A DNA stretch of 64,000 nucleotides from Rhizobium hidalgonense (GCF_002914525.1 NZ_LODW01000116.1:186001-250000); one strand, 5' to 3'. Shown: positions 1 to 10,018, numbered from the stretch's first letter. Made by a program: numbers and translations. The notes: generated by a model not told the origin, from the sequence alone.

Positions 1-951
1 GGGATAGGTGTCGACGTAGATCTCGGCCGTCTGGCCGGGCTTGACATAGGTCAGCTCGGTTTCCTTCGGGCTGGCGGCGATCCAGAGGTGATCGGTGGCG
101 ACAAGCGAGAAGGCCTGCTGCGACGCCTGCAGGTAGGAGCCGACCTGCAGCGCATTGACATTGGTGACGATGCCGTCGAACGGCGCCTTGACGATGCTAT
201 GGTCGAGTTCACGCTGGGCGTTGTCGACCTGCGATTTGGCCTGCAGATAGAGCGGGTTTTCCTCGATCGGCTGGTCGGCCGAACCGCCGAGCTGGGCAAG
301 CGTCGTTGCCGCTTCCGCCTTGGCGACTGTCACCTTCTGTTGCGCCGCCTCGAGATTGTGCTTGGCCTCGTCATAGGCCGATTGCGTCGCACTGCCATTA
401 TTGACGAGGTTCTGCTGCCGGTCGAACTGATCCTGGTAATAAGGCAGATCGGCTTGCGCCTGCGTGATCTCGGCGAGTGATTGCTGGTAGCTCGCCTTGA
501 GGTTCATGATCTGATTGCGCTGCGCGCCGAGTTGCGCCTTGGCGCCATCGAGCGCGATCTTGAAGGAATCGGCTCTCAGGCTGAAGAGCACCTGTCCCGC
601 CTTGACCGCCTCGTTCTCATGCACGTCGATCTTCTCGACGATGCCCGAGACATCGGTGGTAAGCCCGACCATATCGGCCTGGAGATAGGCGTTGTCGGTC
701 GACATCACCTGGCCGCCATTGACGTAATAGTAGCCGCCGACGACGAGCGACACCGGCAAGAGGGCGAACAGGATCGGCCGCGTGAGACTGCGCCGGCGGC
801 GGACCTTGTTGCCGCCAGGCGCAGCCACGGCGGCAGCCGGCGCTGAATTGGATGAAGGCGCTTCGGCTACCGTTTCCTGCAGTTTGGCTTGGTTTTCTTC
901 GACAGATGTCTTGGCGTCGGCAACGACGCGGAGGGAGGGTTGATCAGCCAT
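1..951 (-). CDS. emrA: EmrA/HlyD-type membrane fusion protein of an MFS drug efflux system (3' end outside window)
   Basis: Periplasmic adaptor expected to link an EmrB-type inner-membrane drug/H+ antiporter to an outer-membrane channel. The first 317 codons are present and the frame runs off the window edge. A basic cytoplasmic N-terminus (about 55 residues ending in KVRRRR) is followed by one membrane anchor (FALLPVSLVVGGYYYVNGG). Then come the biotinyl-lipoyl half-motif STDNAYLQADMVGLTTDVSG, a long alpha-hairpin rich in Gln and Ala, and the second lipoyl half (IVKAPFDGIVTN). The order is typical of EmrA. The start ATG at 951 overlaps the end of the MarR gene by 8 bases, so the two are co-transcribed. 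EmrB is expected just outside the window. The drug substrate cannot be told. Confidence 0.9.
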   Translation of the reverse strand, partial: MADQPSLRVVADAKTSVEENQAKLQETVAEAPSSNSAPAAAVAAPGGNKVRRRRSLTRPILFALLPVSLVVGGYYYVNGGQVMSTDNAYLQADMVGLTTDVSGIVEKIDVHENEAVKAGQVLFSLRADSFKIALDGAKAQLGAQRNQIMNLKASYQQSLAEITQAQADLPYYQDQFDRQQNLVNNGSATQSAYDEAKHNLEAAQQKVTVAKAEAATTLAQLGGSADQPIEENPLYLQAKSQVDNAQRELDHSIVKAPFDGIVTNVNALQVGSYLQASQQAFSLVATDHLWIAASPKETELTYVKPGQTAEIYVDTYP

Positions 952-1408
952 CGTTCGTCTCATTCTCTTCGACCGGTGTTCGGCAAGCCTGCACCAGGTT
1001 CGTCTTCATTACGGATAGGGTTTGGTAAAGCTGCTCGCGCTGCTCGGCCGAGACGCCGTCCAGCGCTTCTGCACGGGTTACATCGCCGAGATCGCGCATT
1101 TCGGCGAGCAGCGGATGGGCCTCCTCGCGCATGTAGAGCAGCCAGATGCGCCGGTCGGTCGGGTGCTGGCGGCGCTCGATCAACCCGCGTTCGGCGAGCT
1201 TGTCGAGGATGCGCACGAGCGTGATCGGCTCGACTTCGAGTATTTCCGCAAGCCCGCTCTGGTGGATGCCCTCGTTGTTCGAGAGGTAGGCCAGCGTCTG
1301 CCACTGCGAACGGGTCAGTCCAAGGCATTTCGCGCGTTGTTCGAACCGCTTGCGCAGCAGCCGTGCAACGTCGTGGAGAAGGAAGCCGAGGGTCGGCGTG
1401 GCACTCAT
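944..1408 (-). CDS. MarR-family transcriptional regulator
   Basis: A 154-residue winged-helix regulator. The central helix-turn-helix (residues about 45-85, HQSGLAEILEVEPITLVRIL) and the wing ending in RRQHPTDRRIWLLY match the MarR fold, including the conserved D-R-R before the wing strand. It is the first gene of the emrA unit (8-base overlap), so it probably represses its own operon and is released by a ligand. An inverted repeat about 30 bp upstream of the start (1431-1444) is a plausible operator. Confidence 0.9.
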   Translation of the reverse strand: MSATPTLGFLLHDVARLLRKRFEQRAKCLGLTRSQWQTLAYLSNNEGIHQSGLAEILEVEPITLVRILDKLAERGLIERRQHPTDRRIWLLYMREEAHPLLAEMRDLGDVTRAEALDGVSAEQREQLYQTLSVMKTNLVQACRTPVEENETNDG

Positions 1409-1430
1409 GAAAACCTGCGATCGTTAATTT

Positions 1431-1444
1431 ATAAGCATACTTAT
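1431..1444. promoter_or_regulatory. Candidate MarR operator
   Basis: ATAAG-CATA-CTTAT is a 5-bp-arm inverted repeat in AT-rich DNA, centred about 30 bp upstream of the MarR start codon. Position and size suit an autoregulatory MarR site. The assignment rests on position only. Confidence 0.4.
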
Positions 1445-1653
1445 GATATCGGTAGATATATTGAGCATGCCGGCCACGCAAGGGCACGGCCGAAGGATTT
1501 CGCAGACGCCGCCAAAATGCCGCAGGTGCGGCCAGGAGGCTCGCAATCGTCGTGTCTTGCCGTGATGCAAGACTTCCGTCCGGTGGTCACAGCCCAGCTT
1601 CAGCCCTAATTTCAAGTAGAGATCGCCTCCGCCGGAGGTGGCAGGAGGGCTCG

Positions 1654-3198
1654 ATGGCGTTCTTCGAAAGCATGCTGACGCTGCTTCTGGTGGCGATCGT
1701 CTTCCTGCAGTTTTCCAGGAAATTCCGCATTCCTTATCCAACCATGCTGGCGATCGCCGGGATCATCGTCGCCGCCGTTCCCTGGGCGCCCGAGGTCGCG
1801 ATCGATCCCGAGCTGGCGCTGGCGCTGCTGATCGCGCCGGTGCTTTTCGACGCCGCCTATGATCTGCCGCCGCGGACGTTGCGACGCAACTGGCTGCCGC
1901 TGTTCTCGCTCGCCGCTATCGCCGTTATCCTGACGGCCGCAGCCGTCGCCGCCGTCGGCGTGACCATGGCCGGCCTGCCGCTTGCCGCAGCCGTGGCACT
2001 CGGCGCCATCGTCGCGCCGCCGGATGCCGCGGCTGCAACCGCCATGCTCGACCGCTTCGATCTACCCCGTCAGACCTATGTGATCCTGAAGGGCGAAAGC
2101 CTGTTGAACGATGCCGTGGCGCTCCTGATCTTCAGCGCCGCGGTGGCCGCCGCCGCAAGCCGCGCCTTCTTTACCGGCGTCCTGGCAAAACTGGCGCTGG
2201 CGGTGCCGGGCGGCCTCGTCCTCGGTTACCTCCTCGGCCGTCTCTATATGGTCGTCGGGTTGAAGCTCGCCGGCACGCTCGGCGGCACCCTGCTTGAATT
2301 TGTCGCCACCTTCGGCACGTGGATCATCGCCGAACGGCTGCACCTTTCGGCCATTCTGGCGATCGTCGTCTATGCGATGGTGATCGCCCGCTACATGCCC
2401 GAGCGCCAGACGGCCCGCCACCGCATTCATTCCTATTCGGTCTGGGAGGCCGCAGTCTTCCTGCTCAACGTGCTCGCTTTCCTGCTGATGGGCTTGCAGG
2501 TCCGCCAGATCGTCCTCGACCTCGATCCCGGCCGGCTGAGTTTTGCGATCACCTTGGCCGCTGCGGTCTTCATCACCGTCATCGTCACCCGCCTGGCCTG
2601 GGTGCTGTTCTATAACCGCGTCATCACCGTCCTCGCCAAGCGCGGCTATACCAAGCAAGCCGTTCCCACCTTCGCGACCAGCCTGCTTGCCGGCTGGTGC
2701 GGCATGCGCGGCCTCGTCACGCTGGCGACCGCGCTCGCTCTGCCGATCGACTTCCGCGATCGCGACATCATCCTGCTCAGTGCGCTTGCCGTTGTTCTCG
2801 GCACCCTCATCGTCCAGGGCCTGACGCTCGGACCACTGATCCGCTTGCTGAAATTCGAACCGGATACCTCACTCGACCGCGACCTCACCAGAGCCCGGGT
2901 CGCATTGATCGATGCGGCACTTGCCGAACTTGCCGGCGGCGAGGACAAATCCGCCCGCATCCTGCGCGACGTCTACACCTCCGAGCGCGAGATCGCCGCC
3001 GACGGCAAACACCCGCGCGAAGTCAGCAGGCTCGACAAGCGGCGTCGTAGCGTCATCGCCGCCAAACGTCGCAAACTGGCGGCAATGCGTCGTGCCGACG
3101 AGATCGACGACGATGTCTTCCACATGTTGGAACAGGAGCTCGATTGGGCCGAACTTGCCGTCCTGCCGCCCGGCCGCGACGAGATCGTCGAAAGCTGA
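1654..3198 (+). CDS. CPA1-family Na+(K+)/H+ antiporter
   Basis: A 514-residue inner-membrane cation/proton antiporter. About 12 hydrophobic segments fill residues 1-410. The family signature ESLLNDAVALLIFS is present with the transport-essential Asp, and a second hallmark (AGWCGMRGLVTLATALALP) lies near residue 350. The hydrophilic C-terminal tail of about 110 residues is rich in Arg, Glu and Asp, as in NhaP/YjcE relatives, and probably regulates activity. The start at 1654 is chosen because AGGAGGG lies 6 bases upstream. The reading frame is open further upstream (from 1552) but has no ribosome site there. It is transcribed away from the MarR gene. Likely role: pH and Na+ homeostasis. Confidence 0.9.
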   Translation: MAFFESMLTLLLVAIVFLQFSRKFRIPYPTMLAIAGIIVAAVPWAPEVAIDPELALALLIAPVLFDAAYDLPPRTLRRNWLPLFSLAAIAVILTAAAVAAVGVTMAGLPLAAAVALGAIVAPPDAAAATAMLDRFDLPRQTYVILKGESLLNDAVALLIFSAAVAAAASRAFFTGVLAKLALAVPGGLVLGYLLGRLYMVVGLKLAGTLGGTLLEFVATFGTWIIAERLHLSAILAIVVYAMVIARYMPERQTARHRIHSYSVWEAAVFLLNVLAFLLMGLQVRQIVLDLDPGRLSFAITLAAAVFITVIVTRLAWVLFYNRVITVLAKRGYTKQAVPTFATSLLAGWCGMRGLVTLATALALPIDFRDRDIILLSALAVVLGTLIVQGLTLGPLIRLLKFEPDTSLDRDLTRARVALIDAALAELAGGEDKSARILRDVYTSEREIAADGKHPREVSRLDKRRRSVIAAKRRKLAAMRRADEIDDDVFHMLEQELDWAELAVLPPGRDEIVES

Positions 3199-3458
3199 CA
3201 CCATCCATGAAGTTTTGATGGATTTTGCAACCGCAGCCAATTGGCATTTGCTATTTTTCGCCGCTGCCGTTTATATCCGGTTCCATAGCGTTACGATTTT
3301 TCCGATGTTGCATTGCGTGCCGGCCTTCCTTTCCAAAGGATTGGACACCGGGGGAAATCGCGGGGGCCGAGGCCTTCGTTCTAAGCAAAGACCTGAATAG
3401 CATCACTTCATCTTAGCTTCGTCGGCAGTTGATCGGCCGTCGAGATTGGAGGACCGGT

Positions 3459-4637
3459 ATGACTTACGTGCTTCGACAGATGTTGGCGCTTGGCTGCATC
3501 GCCACGTTCATGCCTCTGGCCGCGATGGCGCAGGGCGCACCGGCTGCTCCCCCTCCCGTCACCGTCGCAAAACCGGTGGTTCGCGATGTCGTCGATAATG
3601 ACGAATTCATCGGCCGTTTCCAGCCGGTCGACGAAGTCTCCGTCCGCTCGCGCGTCGGCGGATACCTGCAGGAAGTCCATTTCGAGGACGGGGCCCTGGT
3701 CAAGCAAGGCGACCTCCTGTTCGTCATCGACCAGCGGCCGTTCATCACCGCGCTCAACCAGGCAAAGGCCGCGCTAGAAGCGTCGCAGTCGACCCTTGTC
3801 TTTGCCGATGCTCAGTACAAGCGCGCCCAGTCGCTCGCTTCGAGCGGCAGCCAATCCGCGCAGACGCTGGACGATCGCCGCCGCGACTTCGATTCTGCTG
3901 AGGCCAATGTCCGCGGCGCTCAGGCCGCGGCCGATCGCGCTTCCCTCGATATGGAATATACCGAGATCAAAGCGCCGCTCAGCGGCCGCATCGACCGCCG
4001 CCTGCTCTCGACCGGCAATCTCGTTCAGGCCGACCAGACGGTGCTCACGACGATCGTCTCCCTCGATCCGATCGATTTCTATTTCGACGTCGACGAGCGC
4101 CGCCTGCTGAATTTCGCCGACACCGCGCGCAAACAGGGCAAAGACCTGCAGCTTGGCGGCGGCGGCGTCGACGTATCGGTCACGATCTCCGACCCCACCG
4201 CCAAGCCTTTCATGGGCAAACTCGATTTCGCCGAGAACCGGGTCGACAATGAGAGCGGCACGATCCGCATTCGCGCCCGGCTTGCAAATCCCGATCTCGT
4301 CCTGCAGCCGGGCCTGTTCGGTCGTGTGCAAGTCGCAGCCTCCAATACCTACAAGGCTATTCTCGTCCCGGACGAGGCGATCGGCTCGGATCAGAATGAA
4401 CGCGTCGTTTATGTCGTCGACGCGCAAGGCAAGGTTTCGACCAAGCCCGTGCGGCCCGGACCACGGCTCTACGGCTATCGCGTCATCCGTGAAGGCCTCG
4501 ACGGCACGGAGACGATCATTGTCAACGGCCTGATGCGCGCCCGGCCGGGTTCGACGATCACGCCGCAGATGAGCGAACTGCCCCAAGAGCGGCAGGACAC
4601 TCCGCCCGAATCCGCAAACGCGGAGAGCGGACAATGA
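3459..4637 (+). CDS. RND efflux periplasmic adaptor (AcrA/MexE family)
   Basis: A 392-residue membrane fusion protein of an RND tripartite pump. The N-terminal signal segment ends at about residue 25 (CIATFMPLAAMAQG). The lipoyl halves (VRSRVGGYLQEVHFEDGALV and YTEIKAPLSGRIDRR) flank an alpha-hairpin, followed by beta-barrel and membrane-proximal domains. The family lipobox Cys is not in a clear lipoprotein context. The start at 3459 has GGAGG 6 bases upstream. The end overlaps the pump gene by ATGA, so the two are translationally coupled. Confidence 0.92.
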   Translation: MTYVLRQMLALGCIATFMPLAAMAQGAPAAPPPVTVAKPVVRDVVDNDEFIGRFQPVDEVSVRSRVGGYLQEVHFEDGALVKQGDLLFVIDQRPFITALNQAKAALEASQSTLVFADAQYKRAQSLASSGSQSAQTLDDRRRDFDSAEANVRGAQAAADRASLDMEYTEIKAPLSGRIDRRLLSTGNLVQADQTVLTTIVSLDPIDFYFDVDERRLLNFADTARKQGKDLQLGGGGVDVSVTISDPTAKPFMGKLDFAENRVDNESGTIRIRARLANPDLVLQPGLFGRVQVAASNTYKAILVPDEAIGSDQNERVVYVVDAQGKVSTKPVRPGPRLYGYRVIREGLDGTETIIVNGLMRARPGSTITPQMSELPQERQDTPPESANAESGQ

Positions 4638-7600
4638 GATTCGCCCATTTCTTCGTGGACCGGCCGATCTTTGCGGCCGTCATCTCGATCTTCTTTCTCG
4701 TGGTCGGTGGCATCGCCTATACGCAATTGCCGGTCTCCCAATATCCGGAGATCGCGCCGCCCACCATCGTCGTGCGCACCTCCTATCCCGGCGCCGACCC
4801 GCAGACCATCGCCGACACCGTTTCGACCCCGCTCGAGCAACAGATCAACGGCGTCGAAGACATGCTTTATATGTCTTCCTACTCCAGCGCCGACGGCGCC
4901 ATGTCGCTGACGATCACCTTCAAGCTCGGCACCGACCTCGACAAGGTCCAGGTGCTGGTCCAGAACCGCGTTTCGATCGCCCTCCCCCGTCTTCCCGAGG
5001 AAGTCCAGCGGCTCGGCGTGACCACCGACAAGAGTTCGCCCGACCTGATGATGGTGGTGCACCTCCTGTCGCCCTCGCACCGCTATGACCAGCTTTATGT
5101 CTCGAACTATGCCCGCAACCGCATCCGCGACGTTCTTGTGCGCCTTGACGGCGTCGGCGACGTGCAGGTCTTCGGCGAACGCCAGTATTCGATGCGCATC
5201 TGGCTCGATCCGGAAAAGCTCTCGGCCTATGGCATGACGTCGGACGACGTCGTCTCAGCCCTGAGGGACCAGAACGTCCAAGTCTCCGGCGGCAAGATTG
5301 GGGCGCCCCCCGTCACCGGCAAGAACGCCTTCGAATATACGGTGCGAACGGACGGGCGTTTCTCCGATGTGCGCGAGTTCCGCTATGTCATCGTCAAATC
5401 GACGGGGGCGGGCCGGCTTGTGCAGTTGCAGGATGTCGCCCGCATCGAGCTCGGCGCACAGGATTACGTCACCAACAGTTACCTCAACAACGACCCTGCC
5501 GTCGCTCTCGGGATTTTCGCCCGGCCGGGAACCAATGCTCTCGATACGGCTCACCAGATCCAGACGCTGATGAAGGATATCTCCCAGACTTTCCCCGAGG
5601 GCCTGGAATATCGCATCGTCTATGACACGACCGAGTTCATCTCGGATTCGATCGACGAGGTTTACCGAACCATTGCCGAAGCGGCCATCCTGGTGGCCAT
5701 CGTCGTTCTTGTCTTCCTGCAATCCTGGCGGACCGCGATCATCCCGATCGTCGCCATTCCCGTCTCGCTGATCGGCACCTTCGCCGTTTTGCTCGCCTTC
5801 GGCTTTTCGCTCAATATGCTGACGCTGTTCGGCCTCGTGCTGGCCATCGGCATCGTCGTCGACGACGCGATCGTGGTGGTGGAAAACGTCGAGCGCAATC
5901 TGGCGCGCGGTATGACGCCGAAGCAGGCGTCTCACGTCACGATGGACGAAGTTGGAACCGCTGTTGTGGCGATCTCGCTGGTGCTGATCGCGGTGTTCGT
6001 GCCGACGGCCTTCATCCCCGGCATATCGGGCCAGTTCTACAGGCAGTTCGCGGTGACGATCTCGGTCACAACGGCGATATCGGCATTGAACTCCCTCACG
6101 CTCTCGCCGGCGCTTGCAGGCATATTGTTGAAAGCCCATGATCACGAGACCAAGCGCAAGAGCATCGCCTCACGCTTTGGAAGCGGCCTGGCAAACGGCT
6201 TCAATCGCGGCTTCGACCGGATGAGCTCGGGCTATTCGTGGACCGTCCGGCACCTGGTCGGCAGCTGGGTAGGCTTGACCTGCTCGATGCTCGCTTTCGT
6301 CGGCCTTCTCGGCGCGACATGGTACATGACCACCCGGGTGCCCTCGGGTTTCATCCCGACCATGGACCAGGGTTACGCGATCGTCGTCGTGCAGCTTCCC
6401 GACGGCGCCTCGCTTGCGCGGACCGATGCCGTCGTCAAACAGGTGGGCGACATTGCCCGAACCGTGCCCGGCGTCGGCAATGCCGTGCAATTTGCCGGCT
6501 TCAGCGGCGCGACCTTCACCAATGCCTCGAATGCGGGCGTGGTCTTCGTTCCGTTCAAATCCTTTGCCGAACGCGAGGAAGGCGGAGAAAACGCCAACAA
6601 GATCATCGGCGAGCTCTTCGGCAAGCTGCAGAGCATCCAGGAAGCCTTCATCATCGCCATCCCGCCGCCATCCGTGCGTGGCGTCGGCAATTCCGGCGGC
6701 TTCAAGATGCAGATCTCCGATCTCGAAAACCCCGACATGACCCGCGTGCTCGGCCTTGCCCGCCAGATGATGGGGGCGGCGGCAACGACGGAAGGGCTGA
6801 CCGGCGTCTTTACGACATTCTCCGATGCCAGCCCGCAATATTTTCTGTCGATCGACCGCGACAAGGCGCGCTTCCTGAACGTGCCGATCCCCAATATCTT
6901 CAATGCGCTTTCGATCAATCTCGGCGTCGCCTACGTGAACGATTTCAATGCGTTCGGCCGCGTTTACCAGGTTCGCGCCCAGGCCGACCGGCAATACCGC
7001 ATGGACAGGGAGGATATTCTCGCCCTGAAGGTAAGATCGGCGACCGGCGCACTGGTGCCTCTCGGAACCCTGATGGATATTCAGGACTCCAGCGGCCCGG
7101 CGCTCGTTCAGCGCTACAACATGTATGTCTCGGTGCCGCTTCAGGGCAATCCGACGCCCGGCACCTCGACGGGCGATGCGCTGAAGAAGATGGAGGAACT
7201 GGCGGCCAAGATCCTTCCGCCCGGGACGACCTTCGAATGGACGGAGCTTGCCTATCAGGAAACCCATACCGGCAACACCGCCGTCTACATCTTCGCCCTG
7301 TCCGTCATTTTCGTCTTCCTGGCGCTGGCGGCCCAATATGAAAGCTGGGTTCTGCCGCTCGCGATCATCCTCATCGTCCCGCTTGCCGTGCTCGCCGCAC
7401 TGATCGGGGTCTCGCTGAGGGGAATGGACAACAACGTCCTGACGCAGATCGGCCTCATCGTCCTGATCGGCCTTGCGGCCAAGAACGCCATCCTGATCGT
7501 CGAGTTTGCCAGGCAGGCGGAAGACGAGGGCAAGTCGCCGGTGGAGGCGGCCATCGAGGCCAGCCATCTTCGCCTGCGCCCGATCCTGATGACGGCATTC

Positions 7601-7819
7601 GCCTTCATCTTCGGCGTTCTGCCGCTTGCCATCGCCACCGGCCCCGGCGCCGAAATGCGCCAGTCGCTCGGCACGGCCGTCTTTTCGGGCATGCTTGGCG
7701 TGACGATCTTCGGCCTGTTCCTGACGCCGGTCTTCTACGTCGTGTTGCGCGGCTGGCGCCGTAGCCGGCCGGCGGAGAAACCGGTCGAGACCGCCCCGGT
7801 TGAAACCGAGACGGTCTGA
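4634..7819 (+). CDS. RND multidrug efflux pump, inner-membrane subunit (AcrB/MexF, HAE1 family)
   Basis: A 1061-residue proton-driven drug exporter, the usual length for the HAE1 family. It starts with MRFAHFFVDRPIFAAVISI, where TM1 begins. Segment 4 carries the proton-relay pair in GIVVDDAIVVVENVER (about residue 410). A second set of six helices starts near residue 870. The two large periplasmic loops contain normal porter-domain motifs (YPGADPQTIADTVSTPLEQQ). It forms an operon with the adaptor upstream. No outer-membrane channel gene is present, so a shared TolC-type partner is likely. No local regulator is adjacent. Confidence 0.95.
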   Translation: MRFAHFFVDRPIFAAVISIFFLVVGGIAYTQLPVSQYPEIAPPTIVVRTSYPGADPQTIADTVSTPLEQQINGVEDMLYMSSYSSADGAMSLTITFKLGTDLDKVQVLVQNRVSIALPRLPEEVQRLGVTTDKSSPDLMMVVHLLSPSHRYDQLYVSNYARNRIRDVLVRLDGVGDVQVFGERQYSMRIWLDPEKLSAYGMTSDDVVSALRDQNVQVSGGKIGAPPVTGKNAFEYTVRTDGRFSDVREFRYVIVKSTGAGRLVQLQDVARIELGAQDYVTNSYLNNDPAVALGIFARPGTNALDTAHQIQTLMKDISQTFPEGLEYRIVYDTTEFISDSIDEVYRTIAEAAILVAIVVLVFLQSWRTAIIPIVAIPVSLIGTFAVLLAFGFSLNMLTLFGLVLAIGIVVDDAIVVVENVERNLARGMTPKQASHVTMDEVGTAVVAISLVLIAVFVPTAFIPGISGQFYRQFAVTISVTTAISALNSLTLSPALAGILLKAHDHETKRKSIASRFGSGLANGFNRGFDRMSSGYSWTVRHLVGSWVGLTCSMLAFVGLLGATWYMTTRVPSGFIPTMDQGYAIVVVQLPDGASLARTDAVVKQVGDIARTVPGVGNAVQFAGFSGATFTNASNAGVVFVPFKSFAEREEGGENANKIIGELFGKLQSIQEAFIIAIPPPSVRGVGNSGGFKMQISDLENPDMTRVLGLARQMMGAAATTEGLTGVFTTFSDASPQYFLSIDRDKARFLNVPIPNIFNALSINLGVAYVNDFNAFGRVYQVRAQADRQYRMDREDILALKVRSATGALVPLGTLMDIQDSSGPALVQRYNMYVSVPLQGNPTPGTSTGDALKKMEELAAKILPPGTTFEWTELAYQETHTGNTAVYIFALSVIFVFLALAAQYESWVLPLAIILIVPLAVLAALIGVSLRGMDNNVLTQIGLIVLIGLAAKNAILIVEFARQAEDEGKSPVEAAIEASHLRLRPILMTAFAFIFGVLPLAIATGPGAEMRQSLGTAVFSGMLGVTIFGLFLTPVFYVVLRGWRRSRPAEKPVETAPVETETV

Positions 7820-7851
7820 CGCGCTTCGGCACGCGGCCGATGAGGGAGGAA

Positions 7852-7878
7852 GTCAGGTGGAAAAAAGATGCACCTGAC
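7852..7878. terminator. Inverted repeat between convergent RND and phosphatase genes
   Basis: GTCAGGTG and CACCTGAC form an 8-bp stem around an 11-base, A-rich loop. It overlaps the stop codon of the minus-strand phosphatase and lies 32 bases after the RND stop. There is no strong U-tract, so termination is plausible but unproven. Confidence 0.4.
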
Positions 7879-8632
7879 CCTGCCACAGGCGGGCGACGGT
7901 CAGCTTGCCGCTGCGATAGGCGCGCGTATCGAGATTGAGCCGTCTCGACCGTATTTCGGGCGTGTCGTTCGGCGTATGACCGTGAACGACGAGCTTCGGC
8001 AACGGCACCCGGCTTTCGAGAAACCGCTGACGGATCATGACGAGATCCTCGTCCGTCTGCTCGCTGAGCGGCAGTTTCGGATTGATGCCGGCATGCACGA
8101 AAATCACGCTTGGAGTCTCCAGCATGACGGGCAGCGCCCGCATGAAATCGATATGTGTGTGCGGCAGCGACTGGCGGAGGAAGGAATCGAGCTTTGCGCC
8201 GGACGGAAAGACCAGCGGCAAATGCTCCGGATCGAGTCCATAGGATTTGAGCGATTCTGCCGACCCCATCCGCATCCACTCGTCATAGGAAATCCAGCCA
8301 TCGATATAGTCGAGCATGGCGATTTCATGATTGCCGGCAAGGCAGATACGGTCGAAATCATCCGGCGGTGGCGCCATGAGGTGAGCGATGACCTGAGCCG
8401 ATGCCGGTCCACGATCGATATAGTCGCCAAGCGTCACGATCAGCTTACGCCCCGGCAGCCGCGCGGCATCGCGCAGGATGGCCTCCTCGGCCTTCGCAAG
8501 CAGATCGTACCGCCCATGAATGTCGCCGATCGCATAGGTAGGGATCGCGGCAATATCCAGCGTCAGACGTGGTCTCGACTGGCGTGCCATTTTCGAAACC
8601 TCGCCGTTGCGAGCAAGAGTATCGCTCATCAT
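7853..8632 (-). CDS. Metallophosphoesterase, PPP-type (serine/threonine phosphatase-like)
   Basis: A 259-residue soluble phosphatase with the PPP/calcineurin motifs in order: GDIHG, GDYIDRG and GNHE. Late metal-binding histidines sit in FVHAGI and VVHGH. Bacterial relatives include PrpA/PrpB and diadenosine tetraphosphatase-like enzymes; sequence alone does not tell whether the substrate is a phosphoprotein or a nucleotide. It starts with two consecutive ATG codons. It appears monocistronic and converges on the RND operon. Confidence 0.88.
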   Translation of the reverse strand: MMSDTLARNGEVSKMARQSRPRLTLDIAAIPTYAIGDIHGRYDLLAKAEEAILRDAARLPGRKLIVTLGDYIDRGPASAQVIAHLMAPPPDDFDRICLAGNHEIAMLDYIDGWISYDEWMRMGSAESLKSYGLDPEHLPLVFPSGAKLDSFLRQSLPHTHIDFMRALPVMLETPSVIFVHAGINPKLPLSEQTDEDLVMIRQRFLESRVPLPKLVVHGHTPNDTPEIRSRRLNLDTRAYRSGKLTVARLWQGQVHLFST

Positions 8633-8890
8633 GTTTCTCGATCAAGGAAGCCCCACTTGGCAGTAAGTAGAGTGGAGCACAAGGCAATCAAGCTGGTAAG
8701 AAAATTCAAAGCCTTGGGCTTTTGTAGAAAAACCGGCCTTATCATTCGAGGGCCGATCGCTCACTCCTGTATCCCTGCCATCGGCCCGACAATGGGAGCG
8801 ATTTTTGGAAGGCACGAGGCGCCGGGTCGACGTGTTGCAGCCTTCTTTGTGCGCCCGAAACGCGCAGAGCGCTGTAGGAAAGAGTGACCG

Positions 8891-10018
8891 ATGGGAACGG
8901 TATCGCAGTTTCAGGACAGAAAGCGGCCTCCCGCGCATCGCATCGAAAGTGAAGAGGAGGCGATAACCACCGCCCGCGACCTTGCCGCCGCATTCCGGCA
9001 TCAGGCGAGCGAACGCGACATCAACCGCGTGCTGCCCTTTGCCGAATTCGACGCGCTGTCGGTATCGGGACTGACGGCAATCACTGTTCCGCCCGAGCAT
9101 GAAGGGCTCGACGTATCGAACGCACTGCTCGCCGAAATCGTCGCAATCATTGCCGAGGGCGATGCCTCGATAGGCGAGGCGCTGGAAAACCATTTTTGCG
9201 TGCTGGAAATGCTGCGCACCCAGGCGACGGAGGATCTGCAGGCGTCGCTGTTTGCCCGCGTGCTGCTCGGTGACCGCTTTGCGAGGGCCACCTTCATCGA
9301 AGGAGCCGAGCTTACGGCCGAAGGCCCGGGTTATCGCCTGAGCGGGCGCACAGGGCAGGCATCCGGTATCTTGTTCGCCGACTGGATCGCCGCTGCCGCC
9401 ACCGCCCCAGCCAGCCGTCCAGTGACCCTCTACCTTGCAGGCGACGACGAAGGCCTACAGGTGGTCGACGATTGGGACGGCTTCGGCCAGCGCACCAATG
9501 GATCGGCAACCGCGATCGTCGGCACACTTCACGTCAATGCCGATGCGATTGCGCCTGCCCCCGCCTCCGACCTTTCCACCGGCATCTCGCTCAGCCTCTT
9601 GCTCAAGGCAAGCGTCAGCCTGGGTATCGCCCGGGCCGCTTGGCGCGACCTGATGGCGGCAATTGGCGATCGCCGCACGGCCGTTCTTCCCCACATCGGC
9701 GAACGCGCCATCCGCATCGAAGCAACCGCGGCAGCCCTGGAAAGGGCTGGCCGTAAACTCGACATTGCCCAGGTCAATCCCGTAGAGGTCGCGATGGCGG
9801 ACGCGCATTTCTCCGCCTCGGCGGCCGCGATCCTGGCTGGGGAAACGGCACTCGACACCGCAAACGCGCTGTTCGAACTGGCAGGGGGAATATCGGCCGG
9901 CATCGGGCTCAATCTCGACCGCCATTGGCGCAACGCCCGCATCCATGCGCTGTCGCTGCCGCGGGATAGGCTGCTGCAGAGTGCAGGCGAACATATGTCG
10001 AAGCACGGTGAGGCCTGA
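8891..10018 (+). CDS. SfnB-like acyl-CoA dehydrogenase-fold flavoprotein
   Basis: A 375-residue protein with acyl-CoA dehydrogenase architecture: an alpha-helical N-domain (HRIESEEEAITTARDLAAAF), a central beta-domain, and a C-terminal helical domain (DTANALFELAGGIS). The N-terminus and length resemble the SfnB/DszC branch, which uses FMNH2 and O2 in organosulfur acquisition, rather than fatty-acid beta-oxidation enzymes. The acyl-CoA catalytic Glu is not obvious. It stands alone and converges with an Rrf2 regulator. A sulfur-scavenging role is inferred from family only. Confidence 0.75.
   Translation: MGTVSQFQDRKRPPAHRIESEEEAITTARDLAAAFRHQASERDINRVLPFAEFDALSVSGLTAITVPPEHEGLDVSNALLAEIVAIIAEGDASIGEALENHFCVLEMLRTQATEDLQASLFARVLLGDRFARATFIEGAELTAEGPGYRLSGRTGQASGILFADWIAAAATAPASRPVTLYLAGDDEGLQVVDDWDGFGQRTNGSATAIVGTLHVNADAIAPAPASDLSTGISLSLLLKASVSLGIARAAWRDLMAAIGDRRTAVLPHIGERAIRIEATAAALERAGRKLDIAQVNPVEVAMADAHFSASAAAILAGETALDTANALFELAGGISAGIGLNLDRHWRNARIHALSLPRDRLLQSAGEHMSKHGEA

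Noticed and set aside
6170..7567. 465-codon minus-strand frame opposite the RND pump
   Set aside because: Antisense shadow of a high-GC gene; composition dominated by Arg, Asp, Gly and His and no recognisable domain.
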